Positions 1 through 6,499 are shown, counted from the first letter of the stretch. The stretch is DNA of 7,961 nucleotides from CAZGSV01 sp964528605 (GCA_964528605.1 CAZGSV010000133.1:1-7961), one strand, 5' to 3'. Made by a program: numbers and translations. The notes: generated by a model not told the origin, from the letters alone.

Positions 1-167
1 AACTGCTGGAAATAGGGAATGCTGTCCCGCGTGTTGTCACCAATAACGCCGATGATGGTGCGTTCGACACCGATAGACGGGTGGGCCCTGAAGCCACGCT
101 CTTCAATCTTGCTGAGAACGAAGTCAATGTCCCTCTTCGGGGCCCCGTGCTCCATCAGGATAATCAA
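1..167 (-). CDS. aroF: 3-deoxy-7-phosphoheptulonate (DAHP) synthase, AroF type, N-terminal fragment
   Basis: Only the first 55 codons are present; the gene runs off the left edge. DAHP synthase condenses phosphoenolpyruvate and erythrose-4-phosphate in the first step of the shikimate (aromatic amino acid) pathway in the cytoplasm. The visible peptide opens with MIILMEHGAP and carries GVERTIIGVIGD at about residues 33-44. This is typical of the small ferredoxin-like regulatory domain that precedes the TIM barrel in the Thermotoga/Bacillus-type enzymes. The catalytic barrel is outside the window. The start is taken as TTG at 167-165, because an in-frame TGA lies a few codons upstream and the family normally begins M-I-I-x-M. 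A GGGTGA-like ribosome binding site precedes it. The TTG overlaps the mnmA stop (TTGA), suggesting translational coupling. A later ATG at 155-153 is possible but would shorten the first strand. Confidence 0.85.
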   Translation of the reverse strand, partial: MIILMEHGAPKRDIDFVLSKIEERGFRAHPSIGVERTIIGVIGDNTRDSIPYFQQ

Positions 168-1276
168 CTGTCTCTCACCCTTTCCTCAGGCTCCGACAGG
201 CTTCGCACGATGGTCCCTCCGCCCAACACGAGGTCCCCTCGGTAGAAGACTGCCGCTTGCCCTGGTGTGATTGCCCTCTGTGACTCAGCAAAGTCAACGC
301 GCGCCGAGGCTCCGTCGGGAGATACCGTAGCCTCCGCCGCGCGCGCACGATAGCGAATCCGCACCTCGGCCTCCAGCGGCTCGTGTGGCGGCTCGATCAG
401 CCAGTTGACCTCGCTCACCAACATTGAGCGGCTCAGCAGCAGGTTCTCCCGGCCCATCCAGACCTCGTTGCTGTGCGCGTCAATCGCCACTACGTAGAGC
501 GGTTCCCCTGCGCTTACTCGCAAGCCGCGCCGCTGCCCAACGGTGTAGTACGCGACGCCCCTGTGCTCGCCGATGACCTGGCCGCTGCCTGCCAGCCGAA
601 TGGCCCCGGGCTTGGCGGCCGCCCCTAGGTAAGCCTCCGTTATGGTCTCTCTCTTCGTCGGCGGCAGAAAGCAGATGTCTTGGCTCTCCGGCCGCGCCGC
701 CGTGGCCAGGCCGCGCTCCGCGGCCAGGCGGCGCACCTCTACCTTCTTCATCTGCCCCAACGGGAAGAGGAGCCGCGGCAGGAGTGCACGCGGCAGCGCG
801 CACAGGAAGTAGGACTGGTCGCGCGTCTGGTCCAGGGCGCGGAGCAAAGCCGGTCGGCCATCACACGCCTCGATGCGCGCGTAGTGCCCCGTAGCCACTC
901 TCTCGGCCCCGATCTCGCGGGCTCGCTCCATCAGCACGCCGAACTTCACTGCCTCATTGCACGCGACGCATGGGTTGGGCGTCGTACCGGCCGCCAGTCC
1001 GCTAAAGAACGGCCTCAGCACGCTCTTCTCGAACACCTCCTGCGCGGGCACCAGATGCCAGGGCACTCCCAGTTGCGCAGCCACCTCCCGCGCGCCCGCC
1101 ACTGCCTCCGCGCGGCAGCACGCCTCGTACTGGGCCGGAAGCAGGCTGTCTATCAGGGGGGGCAGAAGCCGAAGAGTAAACGCCTCCACCTCGTAGCCCT
1201 GCTCCTTCAGGAGCGCACAGGCGACGCTGCTGTCCACCCCCCCGCTGAGCGCCACCGCAACCTTCTCTCGGCTCAA
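164..1276 (-). CDS. mnmA: tRNA-specific 2-thiouridylase MnmA
   Basis: MnmA adenylates and then thiolates U34 of the tRNAs for Lys, Glu and Gln, using persulfide sulfur from the cysteine desulfurase relay. The 370-residue length is normal for the family. The PP-loop ATP-binding motif SGGVDSS is at residues 11-17. The TPNPCVACN motif (99-107) holds the catalytic Cys106, GHYAR (130-134) follows, and SQDICF (198-203) holds the second, persulfide-carrying Cys202. GQRRGL (247-252) marks the start of the central and C-terminal beta domains. All key residues are present, so the enzyme should be active. The start is TTG at 1276-1274, about eight bases after an AGAGG ribosome binding site; there is no in-frame ATG or GTG nearby. 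The gene begins 48 bases after the upstream beta-barrel gene and its stop overlaps the aroF start. Confidence 0.96.
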   Translation of the reverse strand: MSREKVAVALSGGVDSSVACALLKEQGYEVEAFTLRLLPPLIDSLLPAQYEACCRAEAVAGAREVAAQLGVPWHLVPAQEVFEKSVLRPFFSGLAAGTTPNPCVACNEAVKFGVLMERAREIGAERVATGHYARIEACDGRPALLRALDQTRDQSYFLCALPRALLPRLLFPLGQMKKVEVRRLAAERGLATAARPESQDICFLPPTKRETITEAYLGAAAKPGAIRLAGSGQVIGEHRGVAYYTVGQRRGLRVSAGEPLYVVAIDAHSNEVWMGRENLLLSRSMLVSEVNWLIEPPHEPLEAEVRIRYRARAAEATVSPDGASARVDFAESQRAITPGQAAVFYRGDLVLGGGTIVRSLSEPEERVRDS

Positions 1277-1324
1277 GCAACCAGCCTCTGACAGGGGCCT
1301 AATCCTCTCAGCCTGGCCTGGTGG

Positions 1325-2071
1325 CTAGAACTTCCGGCGCCCCCACACGCCCAGGAAGAAGTCACCGTCCACCCATCCCCATTCCAGCCCCGACCCCGCG
1401 CCCAGACGCATGGCCGCGTTGAAGTCGTCCGCGCTCCAATCCAGCGCCAGCACGCCCAGATTGAGTCCCACAAAGGCGCCGTCCAGGCGCCCGCCTTGCT
1501 CGCCGTTGCCGAAGCCGACGGAGATCACCGAGGGGGTGAAGTACTTCCACGCGAGCGACTCCAACTTCTCCTCCTCGCTCTGCTCGCCTTGGTGCTTGCT
1601 CCTAGCCTTGCACTTCTCAACATCGTAGAGCGGCCCGATGCTGGCGACGGCGTAGTAACTGCGGCTGATCTCGTTGGTCAGGTCCCAGACGCCCAAGGCG
1701 ACCGGCAGGTCCCCTCGCTGGGTTGGTTTGAAGACCACCTTCACGTTGGCGATCGTGTCCGCCGGAGCGTCCTCTGAGTCAAGGCGAACAAGGCCCACCT
1801 CCACGCCCTCGGCAAGCCCCAGATTCGCGCCCACGCTCCACCACTCGCTGGCTCCGCCCACACGCCGCATGAAGCCCTCCACCGTCGCCCGCTCCACCGC
1901 CGAGGCGTCAGGCACCACCACCACTCCGCTCGGCCCCAGCACGGAGGGCATCGCCGAGCAAACTCCACCCCAGCATCCCAGGGCCGCGAGCGCCGCAATC
2001 ACCGCCAGCAGCCGCCCCACCATCGCCCCATGTCCGACCTGCGCGTGCCTGTCTGTTGTCTTCGGGTACAT
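1325..2071 (-). CDS. Secreted YjbH-like predicted outer-membrane beta-barrel protein
   Basis: The function is unknown. The 248-residue product has a 20-residue N-terminal stretch including basic residues, then a hydrophobic segment (about 21-32) and a plausible signal-peptidase site near CSA-MP (38-42). The mature part opens with a GPSGVVVVPDA stretch (46-56). It continues with alternating, glycine-rich segments such as VALGVWDLTNE (124-134), SVGFGNG (184-190) and LALDWSADDFNAAMRLG (208-224), and ends in Phe. These are the patterns I associate with the YjbH/YbjH exopolysaccharide-linked family and similar short beta-barrels; C-terminal Phe is characteristic of barrel assembly substrates. E. 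coli YjbH is far longer, so this would be a short version. Residues 152-171 form a charged loop with two Cys-free acidic runs. The start ATG is supported by AGGAGG 11 bases upstream. The gene precedes mnmA, possibly as one transcript. The beta-barrel reading is an inference, and a lipoprotein is less likely because the lipobox is not canonical. Confidence 0.6.
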   Translation of the reverse strand: MYPKTTDRHAQVGHGAMVGRLLAVIAALAALGCWGGVCSAMPSVLGPSGVVVVPDASAVERATVEGFMRRVGGASEWWSVGANLGLAEGVEVGLVRLDSEDAPADTIANVKVVFKPTQRGDLPVALGVWDLTNEISRSYYAVASIGPLYDVEKCKARSKHQGEQSEEEKLESLAWKYFTPSVISVGFGNGEQGGRLDGAFVGLNLGVLALDWSADDFNAAMRLGAGSGLEWGWVDGDFFLGVWGRRKF

Positions 2072-2082
2072 ACGCTTGAGCG

Positions 2083-2088
2083 CCTCCT
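2083..2088 (-). promoter_or_regulatory. Ribosome binding site of the YjbH-like gene
   Basis: A perfect AGGAGG on the minus strand ends 11 bases before ATG at 2071. It decides for this start over the internal ATG that would give a protein beginning MVGRLLAVIAA, which has no comparable site. Confidence 0.7.
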
Positions 2089-2108
2089 AGCACGTTCTCT
2101 AGGCTGGG

Positions 2109-2133
2109 GGGGACGGAATCCTCAGGCGTCCCC
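2109..2133. promoter_or_regulatory. Perfect GC-rich stem-loop in the divergent intergenic region
   Basis: GGGGACG (2109-2115) and CGTCCCC (2127-2133) form a perfect 7-bp stem around an 11-nt loop. It lies about 20 bases upstream of the ribosome binding site of the minus-strand YjbH-like gene and about 55 bases upstream of the candidate galT promoter. It could be an operator, a leader hairpin of the minus-strand transcript, or chance in GC-rich DNA. No T-run follows on either strand that would make it a classical terminator. Confidence 0.35.
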
Positions 2134-2186
2134 GCAACCTGTGCCGGCGCAATGATGATAACATAACAGGTGGCGTCTGTTGCTCC

Positions 2187-2215
2187 TTGACCAGCGCCCG
2201 CCGGTGGGCTAGCCT
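2187..2215 (+). promoter_or_regulatory. Candidate sigma-70-type promoter for galT
   Basis: TTGACC at 2187-2192 (5 of 6 matches to the -35 consensus) is followed after exactly 17 bases by TAGCCT at 2210-2215, a weak -10. A start near 2222 would give a leader of about 27 bases ending in the galT ribosome binding site. The position is right, but the -10 matches only the first two and last bases. Confidence 0.35.
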
Positions 2216-2248
2216 GGCCCGTAGACTCTTGGCAGAGGGGTGTGGCCA

Positions 2249-3319
2249 ATGCCGGAACTGCGACGCGATCCTCTCTCCGAAGGCTGGGTCATCATCAGCA
2301 CCGAACGCGGTAAGCGCCCCTCCGATTACGGCCGCGTGCGCGAGCACCGCAAGCCCGGACCGTGCGTCTTCTGCGAAGGGCAAGAGGCAGCAGCGCCCGT
2401 CGAAATCTGGGCCCTCCGCGACGGCACCCCTCCCGGCGGCCCCGGGTGGCGGGTGCGCGTCATCCCCAACAAGTTCGCCGCCCTCCGCGTGGAAGGCAAT
2501 CTGGACCGCCGCGGCGAAGGCCAGTACGACCGCATGAACGGCATCGGCGCCCACGAAGTCATCATCGAGACCCCCAACCACGATGAAACCATCATGGACA
2601 TGTCCGTGGAGCGCGTCGCTGAGGTCATGCTCGCCTACCGCTCCCGCATCGAAGACCTGCGCAAGGATGACCGCTTCAAATACGTGCAGGTTTTCAAGAA
2701 CCATGGCGAAGTCGCCGGCGCCTCCCAGCCTCACGCTCATTCCCAGGTCATTGCCCTTCCCGTCACCCCGCGTTGGGTCAAGGAAGAACTCATCTCCTGC
2801 CGCAAGCACTTCGAGGCTAAGGAGCGCTGCCTCTTCTGCGACATCATCAACCAGGAACTGGATCTGCCCAAGCGCATCGCCTATCAGAACGATCAGTTCG
2901 TCGCGTTTCTCCCCTTCGCCTCGCGCTTCCCCTTCGAGACCATGATCCTGCCCAAGCAGCACGAGAGCGACTTCACCCGGGTGGACGATGCCGGGTTGCG
3001 CTCCATCGCGGATTGCCTGAAGACCGTGCTCATGGCGCTCGACGATTGCCTCGAGGATCCTCCCTTCAATTACGTGCTCCATTCCGCCTCCGTGCGCCGG
3101 CCCGGACGCGGCTACTGGCAGAGCATTGATTACGACTACCACTGGCACCTCGAGATTATCCCGCGCCTGACCAAGATGGCCGGCTTCGAGTGGGGCACCG
3201 GCTTCTACATCAACCCCACGCCGCCCGAGGAAGCCTGCGCGCACCTGCGCCGTTCCGTGGCCCGCGTCTCCGGCGAGAAAGTCTCCGACGAGACGCCCGC
3301 CTCGCCCTTCGATATCTGA
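2249..3319 (+). CDS. galT: Galactose-1-phosphate uridylyltransferase family protein
   Basis: GalT exchanges UMP between UDP-glucose and galactose-1-phosphate in the Leloir pathway (HIT superfamily, cytoplasmic). Numbering is from ATG at 2249 (356 residues). The opening MPELRRDPLSEGWVIIS is the classic N-terminus. CVFC gives zinc ligands Cys39 and Cys42, and TPNHDET supplies a third, His111. The active-site motif HAHSQ (162-166) holds zinc ligand His162 and the uridylylated nucleophile His164. A second CLFC (194-197) and the YHWHLEIIPR motif (297-306) mark the second half-domain. A GTG at 2240 would add three residues, but it falls in the ribosome binding site AGAGGGG (2234-2240), so the ATG 8 bases later is preferred. 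No other Leloir genes lie nearby. Relatives such as ADP-glucose phosphorylase share this fold, so the sugar and nucleotide specificity is an inference. Confidence 0.93.
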   Translation: MPELRRDPLSEGWVIISTERGKRPSDYGRVREHRKPGPCVFCEGQEAAAPVEIWALRDGTPPGGPGWRVRVIPNKFAALRVEGNLDRRGEGQYDRMNGIGAHEVIIETPNHDETIMDMSVERVAEVMLAYRSRIEDLRKDDRFKYVQVFKNHGEVAGASQPHAHSQVIALPVTPRWVKEELISCRKHFEAKERCLFCDIINQELDLPKRIAYQNDQFVAFLPFASRFPFETMILPKQHESDFTRVDDAGLRSIADCLKTVLMALDDCLEDPPFNYVLHSASVRRPGRGYWQSIDYDYHWHLEIIPRLTKMAGFEWGTGFYINPTPPEEACAHLRRSVARVSGEKVSDETPASPFDI

Positions 3320-3616
3320 TACGCCGCTCGTCGGTGGCGGGTCTACCGGCGCGCGGCGGTTACGCAAGTCCTGGCGTGCGGGGAGGAACTGGTGAGATGG
3401 CGGGAACCAGACCCCGCTTGCTGGTGGTCGCTCTGGCCCTGGCGTCTTCTGGCGGCGCTGCTGGGGCCCCGGTATATCAGGCGCGCGGGCGCCGGCCGGG
3501 CCAAGACCGAACTCAACTCCGAGGGGATGGCCGTCCAGGGGAACCAGCGCCCGGGTTCCTGCGACACGGTCGGTAACCGGCCGAAACCTCCGCCCGCCCC
3601 TGACTGTTCCGCGGCG
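3320..3616. other. Convergent intergenic spacer between galT and the histidine kinase gene
   Basis: This 297-base GC-rich stretch lies between two converging genes and has no convincing conserved gene. It contains several imperfect inverted repeats: CGCCGC (3322-3327) with GCGGCG (3354-3359), and GGAACC (3540-3545) with GGTTCC (3554-3559) around an 8-nt loop. A third pairs CGGTCG (3567-3572) with CGGCCG (3578-3583) around 5 nt, with one G-T wobble. None is followed by a T-run, so if they end transcription of the two genes they are not classical intrinsic terminators. A possible small reading frame inside it is listed separately. Confidence 0.5.
3397..3576 (+). CDS. Possible small 59-residue protein with a signal-like N-terminus
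   Basis: This is a speculative entry. An ATG at 3397 lies 10 bases after GGAGG (3382-3386) and opens a 59-codon frame ending in TAA. The first 24 residues (MAGTRPRLLVVALALASSGG and on to AAGA) look like a secretion signal: Arg residues, a hydrophobic core, then small residues. The remainder is Arg/Gly/Pro-rich with no recognisable domain, which is what random GC-rich DNA also encodes. An overlapping GTG at 3392 shares the same ribosome binding site in another frame. There is no homology I recognise. Confidence 0.2.
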   Translation: MAGTRPRLLVVALALASSGGAAGAPVYQARGRRPGQDRTQLRGDGRPGEPAPGFLRHGR

Positions 3617-4447
3617 CTAGCCCGGCGGCTGCACCGGCACGCGGAACTTGAAGGTGCTGCCCTTGCCCGGGTCGCTCTCCACCCAGATGCGCCCGCCGTG
3701 CGCTTCTACCACCATCTTGCAGAAGGTCAGCCCCAGGCCGGTGGACATCCTGCGCCCCGACTTCCGGGACTCCACCTGGCCGAACTTCTCGAATACCCGC
3801 TCCAGCCAATCCGGCGGTATGCCCTCGCCCGTGTCCGCGACCGCGAACTCCATCTCTTCCCCGCCTTCGACCACCCGCGCGCTCAGTCGCACCTGCCCCC
3901 CCGTCGGCGTGAACTTGATGGCGTTGCTCAACAGGTTCACCAGCACGCGGCTGAACTTGTCCCCGTCGAGCCGCACGTGCGGCAGGCCCTCGGGCAGATC
4001 GGCTGTCAACTCGAGTCCCTTCTCGCGCGCCAGGTAGCCCGCTTGCTCCAGCGCCCCCTGCGCCAGTTCCCGCACCTCCACCTCCTCCAACTCCAGTTTC
4101 ATATCCCCGCTCTCCATCTTGGTGATGTCGAGCAGGTCGTTGACCATCCCCAGCAGCCGCTTGCCGCTCAGCAGCGCCATCTGCATGAACTCGGCGGTCA
4201 CCTCGTCGCCCTGGGGCGGCCTGGCCGACTCGAGCGCGCCGATGATGACGGTCAGCGGCGTCCTCAGGTCGTGCACGATCATGGCGGTCAGGTCGTCCTT
4301 CATTTTCTCCAGCGCCTGCAACTGTGCCTTCTGCTCGTTCACGCGCTCGATGGTCTCGGCCAGCAAGTGGCGGAAGACGGAGCCGCGGTAGTCCGTCAGC
4401 AGCAACTCGAAATCCTGTCTAGTCCAATCCTGCTTGGGCGCTCGCAT
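3617..4447 (-). CDS. Soluble sensor histidine kinase (HisKA-HATPase) lacking a recognisable input domain
   Basis: The 276-residue protein is a two-component kinase that would autophosphorylate on His59 and pass phosphate to a response regulator, none of which is in the window. The H-box VHDLRTPL (58-65) sits in the HisKA dimerisation domain, preceded by a short likely coiled coil (about 30-52). The HATPase domain shows the N-box NLLSNAIKFTP (171-181), G1 DTGEGI (205-210), F-box VFEKFGQ (218-224) and G2 GLGL (237-240). There is no membrane segment, PAS, GAF or HAMP domain, so the roughly 50 N-terminal residues cannot be a standard sensor. The start ATG at 4447 follows GGAGG (4461-4457) by 9 bases. 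An open-frame extension to 4681 overlaps the upstream gene and is not believed. Its ATG lies only 2 bases after the stop of the diiron-type protein gene, so the two are cotranscribed and probably work together. Confidence 0.92.
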   Translation of the reverse strand: MRAPKQDWTRQDFELLLTDYRGSVFRHLLAETIERVNEQKAQLQALEKMKDDLTAMIVHDLRTPLTVIIGALESARPPQGDEVTAEFMQMALLSGKRLLGMVNDLLDITKMESGDMKLELEEVEVRELAQGALEQAGYLAREKGLELTADLPEGLPHVRLDGDKFSRVLVNLLSNAIKFTPTGGQVRLSARVVEGGEEMEFAVADTGEGIPPDWLERVFEKFGQVESRKSGRRMSTGLGLTFCKMVVEAHGGRIWVESDPGKGSTFKFRVPVQPPG

Positions 4448-4449
4448 GG

Positions 4450-5199
4450 CTACTTCCCTCCCGCCTCCAAGTCCCAGCCGCATTTCAGGTTCCACAGCGT
4501 ATCGAAGTAATCGGCGATCTGCCCCTTGGTGATGATCGAGCCGTGCTGGGGCGCGATCAAGTCTATCTCCAAGCCCTTCAGCCGCTCCAAGCCCCGGCGC
4601 AACAACTCCTGACAGGGCATCAGCCTCCGATGGAAATCGCACATCCCTTCTTTCGCTTTCGCCCTGGCGTACAAGGTCCACTCGGTGGCGAGCCCGCCGA
4701 AGAGGTCGCCGGAGAAAAGCGTGCGCGTCTGCTCGTCGTAGGTGGCGATGGCGCCGGGCGCGTGCAGGTTGGGCAGGTGGATGAAACGCAGTCGCCTGCC
4801 TGCGCCGAAGGTCAACTGGAACTCATTCTGGTCCACCGCGTAGAGGGGCGACCTGATCCCATAGTAGGTGATGAGATAGATGGCGGTCGAGTGTGCGGCG
4901 ATGCGCAGGCGGTCGGTGCCGATAAGTTCCTCCAGCACCGGGAGTGCCCCGCAGAGGTCGGGATCCTGGTGCTGCACGATCATGGTGGAGACCTGCGCCG
5001 GCTTGACCGTGCTCACCACCTTGGTGGCCACGATGGGGAAGTGGGGCACCGAGCCGGGGTCAATCAGCACGGCCTCTTCGCCGTCAACCAGCAAGTAGGG
5101 ATTGCACGGCAGCAACGAGTTGGGGTCGTAGAAGCCCACCCAATAGACCCCCGGGGCTATCTCCACCGCCTCTTGCAGGTTCACCTTCTGCGCGCTCAC
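4450..5199 (-). CDS. MBL-fold diiron protein of the ODP / flavo-diiron-like family, probable O2 or redox sensor
   Basis: This is a metallo-beta-lactamase-fold protein of 249 residues (GTG start). The ligand pattern is that of the flavo-diiron oxidase core and the stand-alone oxygen-binding diiron protein (ODP): HQDPD (77-81) gives His77, Asp79 and Asp81, LHAPG (145-149) gives His146, SGDLFGG (163-169) gives Asp165, and PQHGS (217-221) gives His219. The full set is present. The N-terminal part YDPNSLLPCNPYLL (24-37) is also typical of the family. No flavodoxin or rubredoxin domain follows, so a reductase role by itself is unlikely. ODP is known to bind O2 and feed chemoreceptors in Treponema; here the partner is a histidine kinase encoded 2 bases downstream. 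The start is fixed by AAAGGGAGGA 7 bases before GTG at 5199; an upstream extension to 5277 is Arg-rich and lacks a ribosome binding site. The exact metal and ligand are inferred. Confidence 0.85.
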   Translation of the reverse strand: MSAQKVNLQEAVEIAPGVYWVGFYDPNSLLPCNPYLLVDGEEAVLIDPGSVPHFPIVATKVVSTVKPAQVSTMIVQHQDPDLCGALPVLEELIGTDRLRIAAHSTAIYLITYYGIRSPLYAVDQNEFQLTFGAGRRLRFIHLPNLHAPGAIATYDEQTRTLFSGDLFGGLATEWTLYARAKAKEGMCDFHRRLMPCQELLRRGLERLKGLEIDLIAPQHGSIITKGQIADYFDTLWNLKCGWDLEAGGK

Positions 5200-5206
5200 G
5201 CGGGCA

Positions 5207-5215
5207 TCCTCCCTT
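5207..5215 (-). promoter_or_regulatory. Ribosome binding site fixing the GTG start of the diiron protein
   Basis: AAAGGGAGG on the minus strand, with GGAGG at 5212-5208, lies 8 bases before the GTG at 5199. It overrides the longer open frame beginning at 5277. An ATG at 5207-5205 is out of frame and meets a stop within three codons. Confidence 0.7.
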
Positions 5216-5306
5216 TCCCTCCGGCGCCTCGGCGCACCGTGGGGACAAATGGTAACACAGGCGGGAGCGGCGGGCACGGGGCACTCCCTAGTTTCCGTTC
5301 GCTCCC

Positions 5307-5336
5307 TTGCTCGCGCCGCGCGGCAGCCGCTATGGT
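5307..5336 (+). promoter_or_regulatory. Candidate promoter of the transglutaminase/glycoside-hydrolase-like operon
   Basis: TTGCTC (5307-5312) and TATGGT (5331-5336, 4 of 6 matches to the -10 consensus) are separated by 18 bases. They sit about 35 bases upstream of the TTG start in the 172-base divergent region. The -35 is poor, so this is a modest prediction. I see no equally good promoter for the opposite-strand diiron gene. Confidence 0.3.
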
Positions 5337-5355
5337 ATCCGCCAACGTAGCCCTC

Positions 5356-5362
5356 AGAGGAG
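5356..5362 (+). promoter_or_regulatory. Ribosome binding site deciding the TTG start of the transglutaminase-like gene
   Basis: AGAGGAG lies 9 bases before TTG at 5372. The first in-frame ATG (5405) has no such site upstream, so the TTG is preferred. Confidence 0.65.
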
Positions 5363-5371
5363 ATCAGAGCC

Positions 5372-6499
5372 TTGGCTCAATCACCATCGCCCGCACCCCT
5401 GCGCATGCCGGCGCAAGCGCTCGACATCGTCCGCGCGCAAATCCTCGAGGACCACAACGGCAGCGTGGACCCCACGCGCTTTGCCTTCATCTTCCACAGC
5501 CCTTCCCACCCCGACCTCGTCCGCCTCCGCGAGCAGGAGCGCCTGGACGACGTGGTCGCGGCCGCGGCCAGTCACCTGGAGAAGGTGCTGGCCCTCAAGC
5601 GCTGGGCCGCGCTGAGTACACCCACTCGCTCCGGCCGCCGCTACCCCACCTGGACCGCCTGGCGGCTGCTCGAGCAGATCCGCAACGGCGACGACATCAT
5701 CGTCTTCTGCGGCCACTCGGCCCAACTCTTTCTGCAAGCGTGCTGCGCCCTCGGCGTCCAAGCCCGCTACCTCGAGATCGGCAACAAGGCCAATCCTTAC
5801 TGTCACTTCCTCACCGAGGTCTTCCTCGAGGACTTCGGCAGGTGGGCCGTAGTGGACCCGACTCCCGGCGGCGCCTTCAACGCCTACTTCCTGCGCGATG
5901 GCGTGCCCCAGAGCGCGCTCGAACTGCACCAGGCCTATCTGAGCGGCGACTCCGCGGGCCTAACCGCCGTCCACGATGCGCAGGTCTGCGACCCCTCCCA
6001 AGACGCGACCGTGCCGCACATCCTGCCCATATACTACTACCTCCGCATCCTCTTCACCCAAGACCACCAGACCCTCGCCCCCCCCTACTTCGACCTCGAG
6101 AATACCTTCGATCGCTACGAAGAGGCCGTCGAGTGGGAGGACGACCTAACCGTTCCTTGGTGCGAGAACCCTGACACCACCAACTACCGCCTCCCGCACC
6201 GCCGGCTCACCCGGCGCTCGACCTCGGACCCGGGCGACCTCTACTGGCGGGCAACTGACGCGACCGAGATCGAGCTCCGCTGGCTGCGTGATACCACTTT
6301 CCGCCTGCGCCTGCGCACCCTCTGCCCCGACCTCGACTGCTTCCTCGTGCGTCTCGACGGAGGCGCCTGGGAGCGGCGGCTATACATCTCGGCGTGGATC
6401 CCTGGCCTCGGCGAGCACACGATCGAGGCGCGCACGCTCACCGGCGCGGGCCACGAAGGTCCGGCCGCCTCGCTCCGCTTTCGCCTCTTGCCTCCCTGA
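5372..6499 (+). CDS. Transglutaminase-like cysteine protein with C-terminal beta-sandwich
   Basis: The 375-residue product has a transglutaminase-like core with an intact catalytic triad: Cys113 in FCGHSAQLF (112-120), His145 in CHFLTEVF (144-151) and Asp162 in WAVVDPT (158-164). The typical ALGVQARYLEIG strand (126-137) lies between Cys and His. Such domains may act as proteases, amidases or cross-linking enzymes; which applies here cannot be told. Residues 1-100 are a helical lead-in without a recognisable domain. Residues about 286-375 look like an Ig/fibronectin-type sandwich, with DGGAW (329-333) and a GEHTIEARTLTGAGHEGPAA pattern often seen in extracellular carbohydrate-related proteins. 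There is no signal peptide or membrane segment even with the early TTG start, so it appears cytosolic. The next gene starts 20 bases downstream, suggesting one transcript and a shared pathway. Confidence 0.85.
   Translation: MAQSPSPAPLRMPAQALDIVRAQILEDHNGSVDPTRFAFIFHSPSHPDLVRLREQERLDDVVAAAASHLEKVLALKRWAALSTPTRSGRRYPTWTAWRLLEQIRNGDDIIVFCGHSAQLFLQACCALGVQARYLEIGNKANPYCHFLTEVFLEDFGRWAVVDPTPGGAFNAYFLRDGVPQSALELHQAYLSGDSAGLTAVHDAQVCDPSQDATVPHILPIYYYLRILFTQDHQTLAPPYFDLENTFDRYEEAVEWEDDLTVPWCENPDTTNYRLPHRRLTRRSTSDPGDLYWRATDATEIELRWLRDTTFRLRLRTLCPDLDCFLVRLDGGAWERRLYISAWIPGLGEHTIEARTLTGAGHEGPAASLRFRLLPP

Noticed and set aside
2240..2248. GTG at 2240 as the galT start
   Set aside because: It falls within the AGAGGGG ribosome binding site. 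The ATG at 2249 gives the standard family N-terminus.
2099..3367. Long minus-strand open frame (422 codons) opposite galT
   Set aside because: It mirrors a clear GalT gene. Its Ala/Gly/Val/His-rich product has no domain, and long antisense frames are expected where third codon positions are mostly G or C.
3392..4510. Plus-strand frame of 372 codons covering the spacer and the antisense of the kinase
   Set aside because: The kinase on the minus strand has every catalytic box. The antisense product is His/Leu/Gln/Arg-rich filler.
4448..4681. Upstream extension of the kinase reading frame to 354 codons
   Set aside because: It lies wholly inside the diiron protein gene in another frame. The ATG at 4447 has a good ribosome binding site at ideal spacing.
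5200..5277. N-terminal extension of the diiron protein by 26 codons
   Set aside because: The extra residues are Pro/Arg-rich and unlike the family. A near-perfect ribosome binding site points to GTG at 5199.
5262..5282. The TGGGGACA motif near 5240-5250 seemed like a second copy of the palindrome at 7806-7891
   Set aside because: Only the eight-base core is shared and no inverted partner arm was found, so it is most likely chance.
4543..6174. Plus-strand frame of 543 codons running across the diiron gene, the intergenic region and into the transglutaminase gene
   Set aside because: It crosses two real genes in the wrong strand or frame and its second half is Arg/Pro-rich, as expected for an out-of-frame reading.
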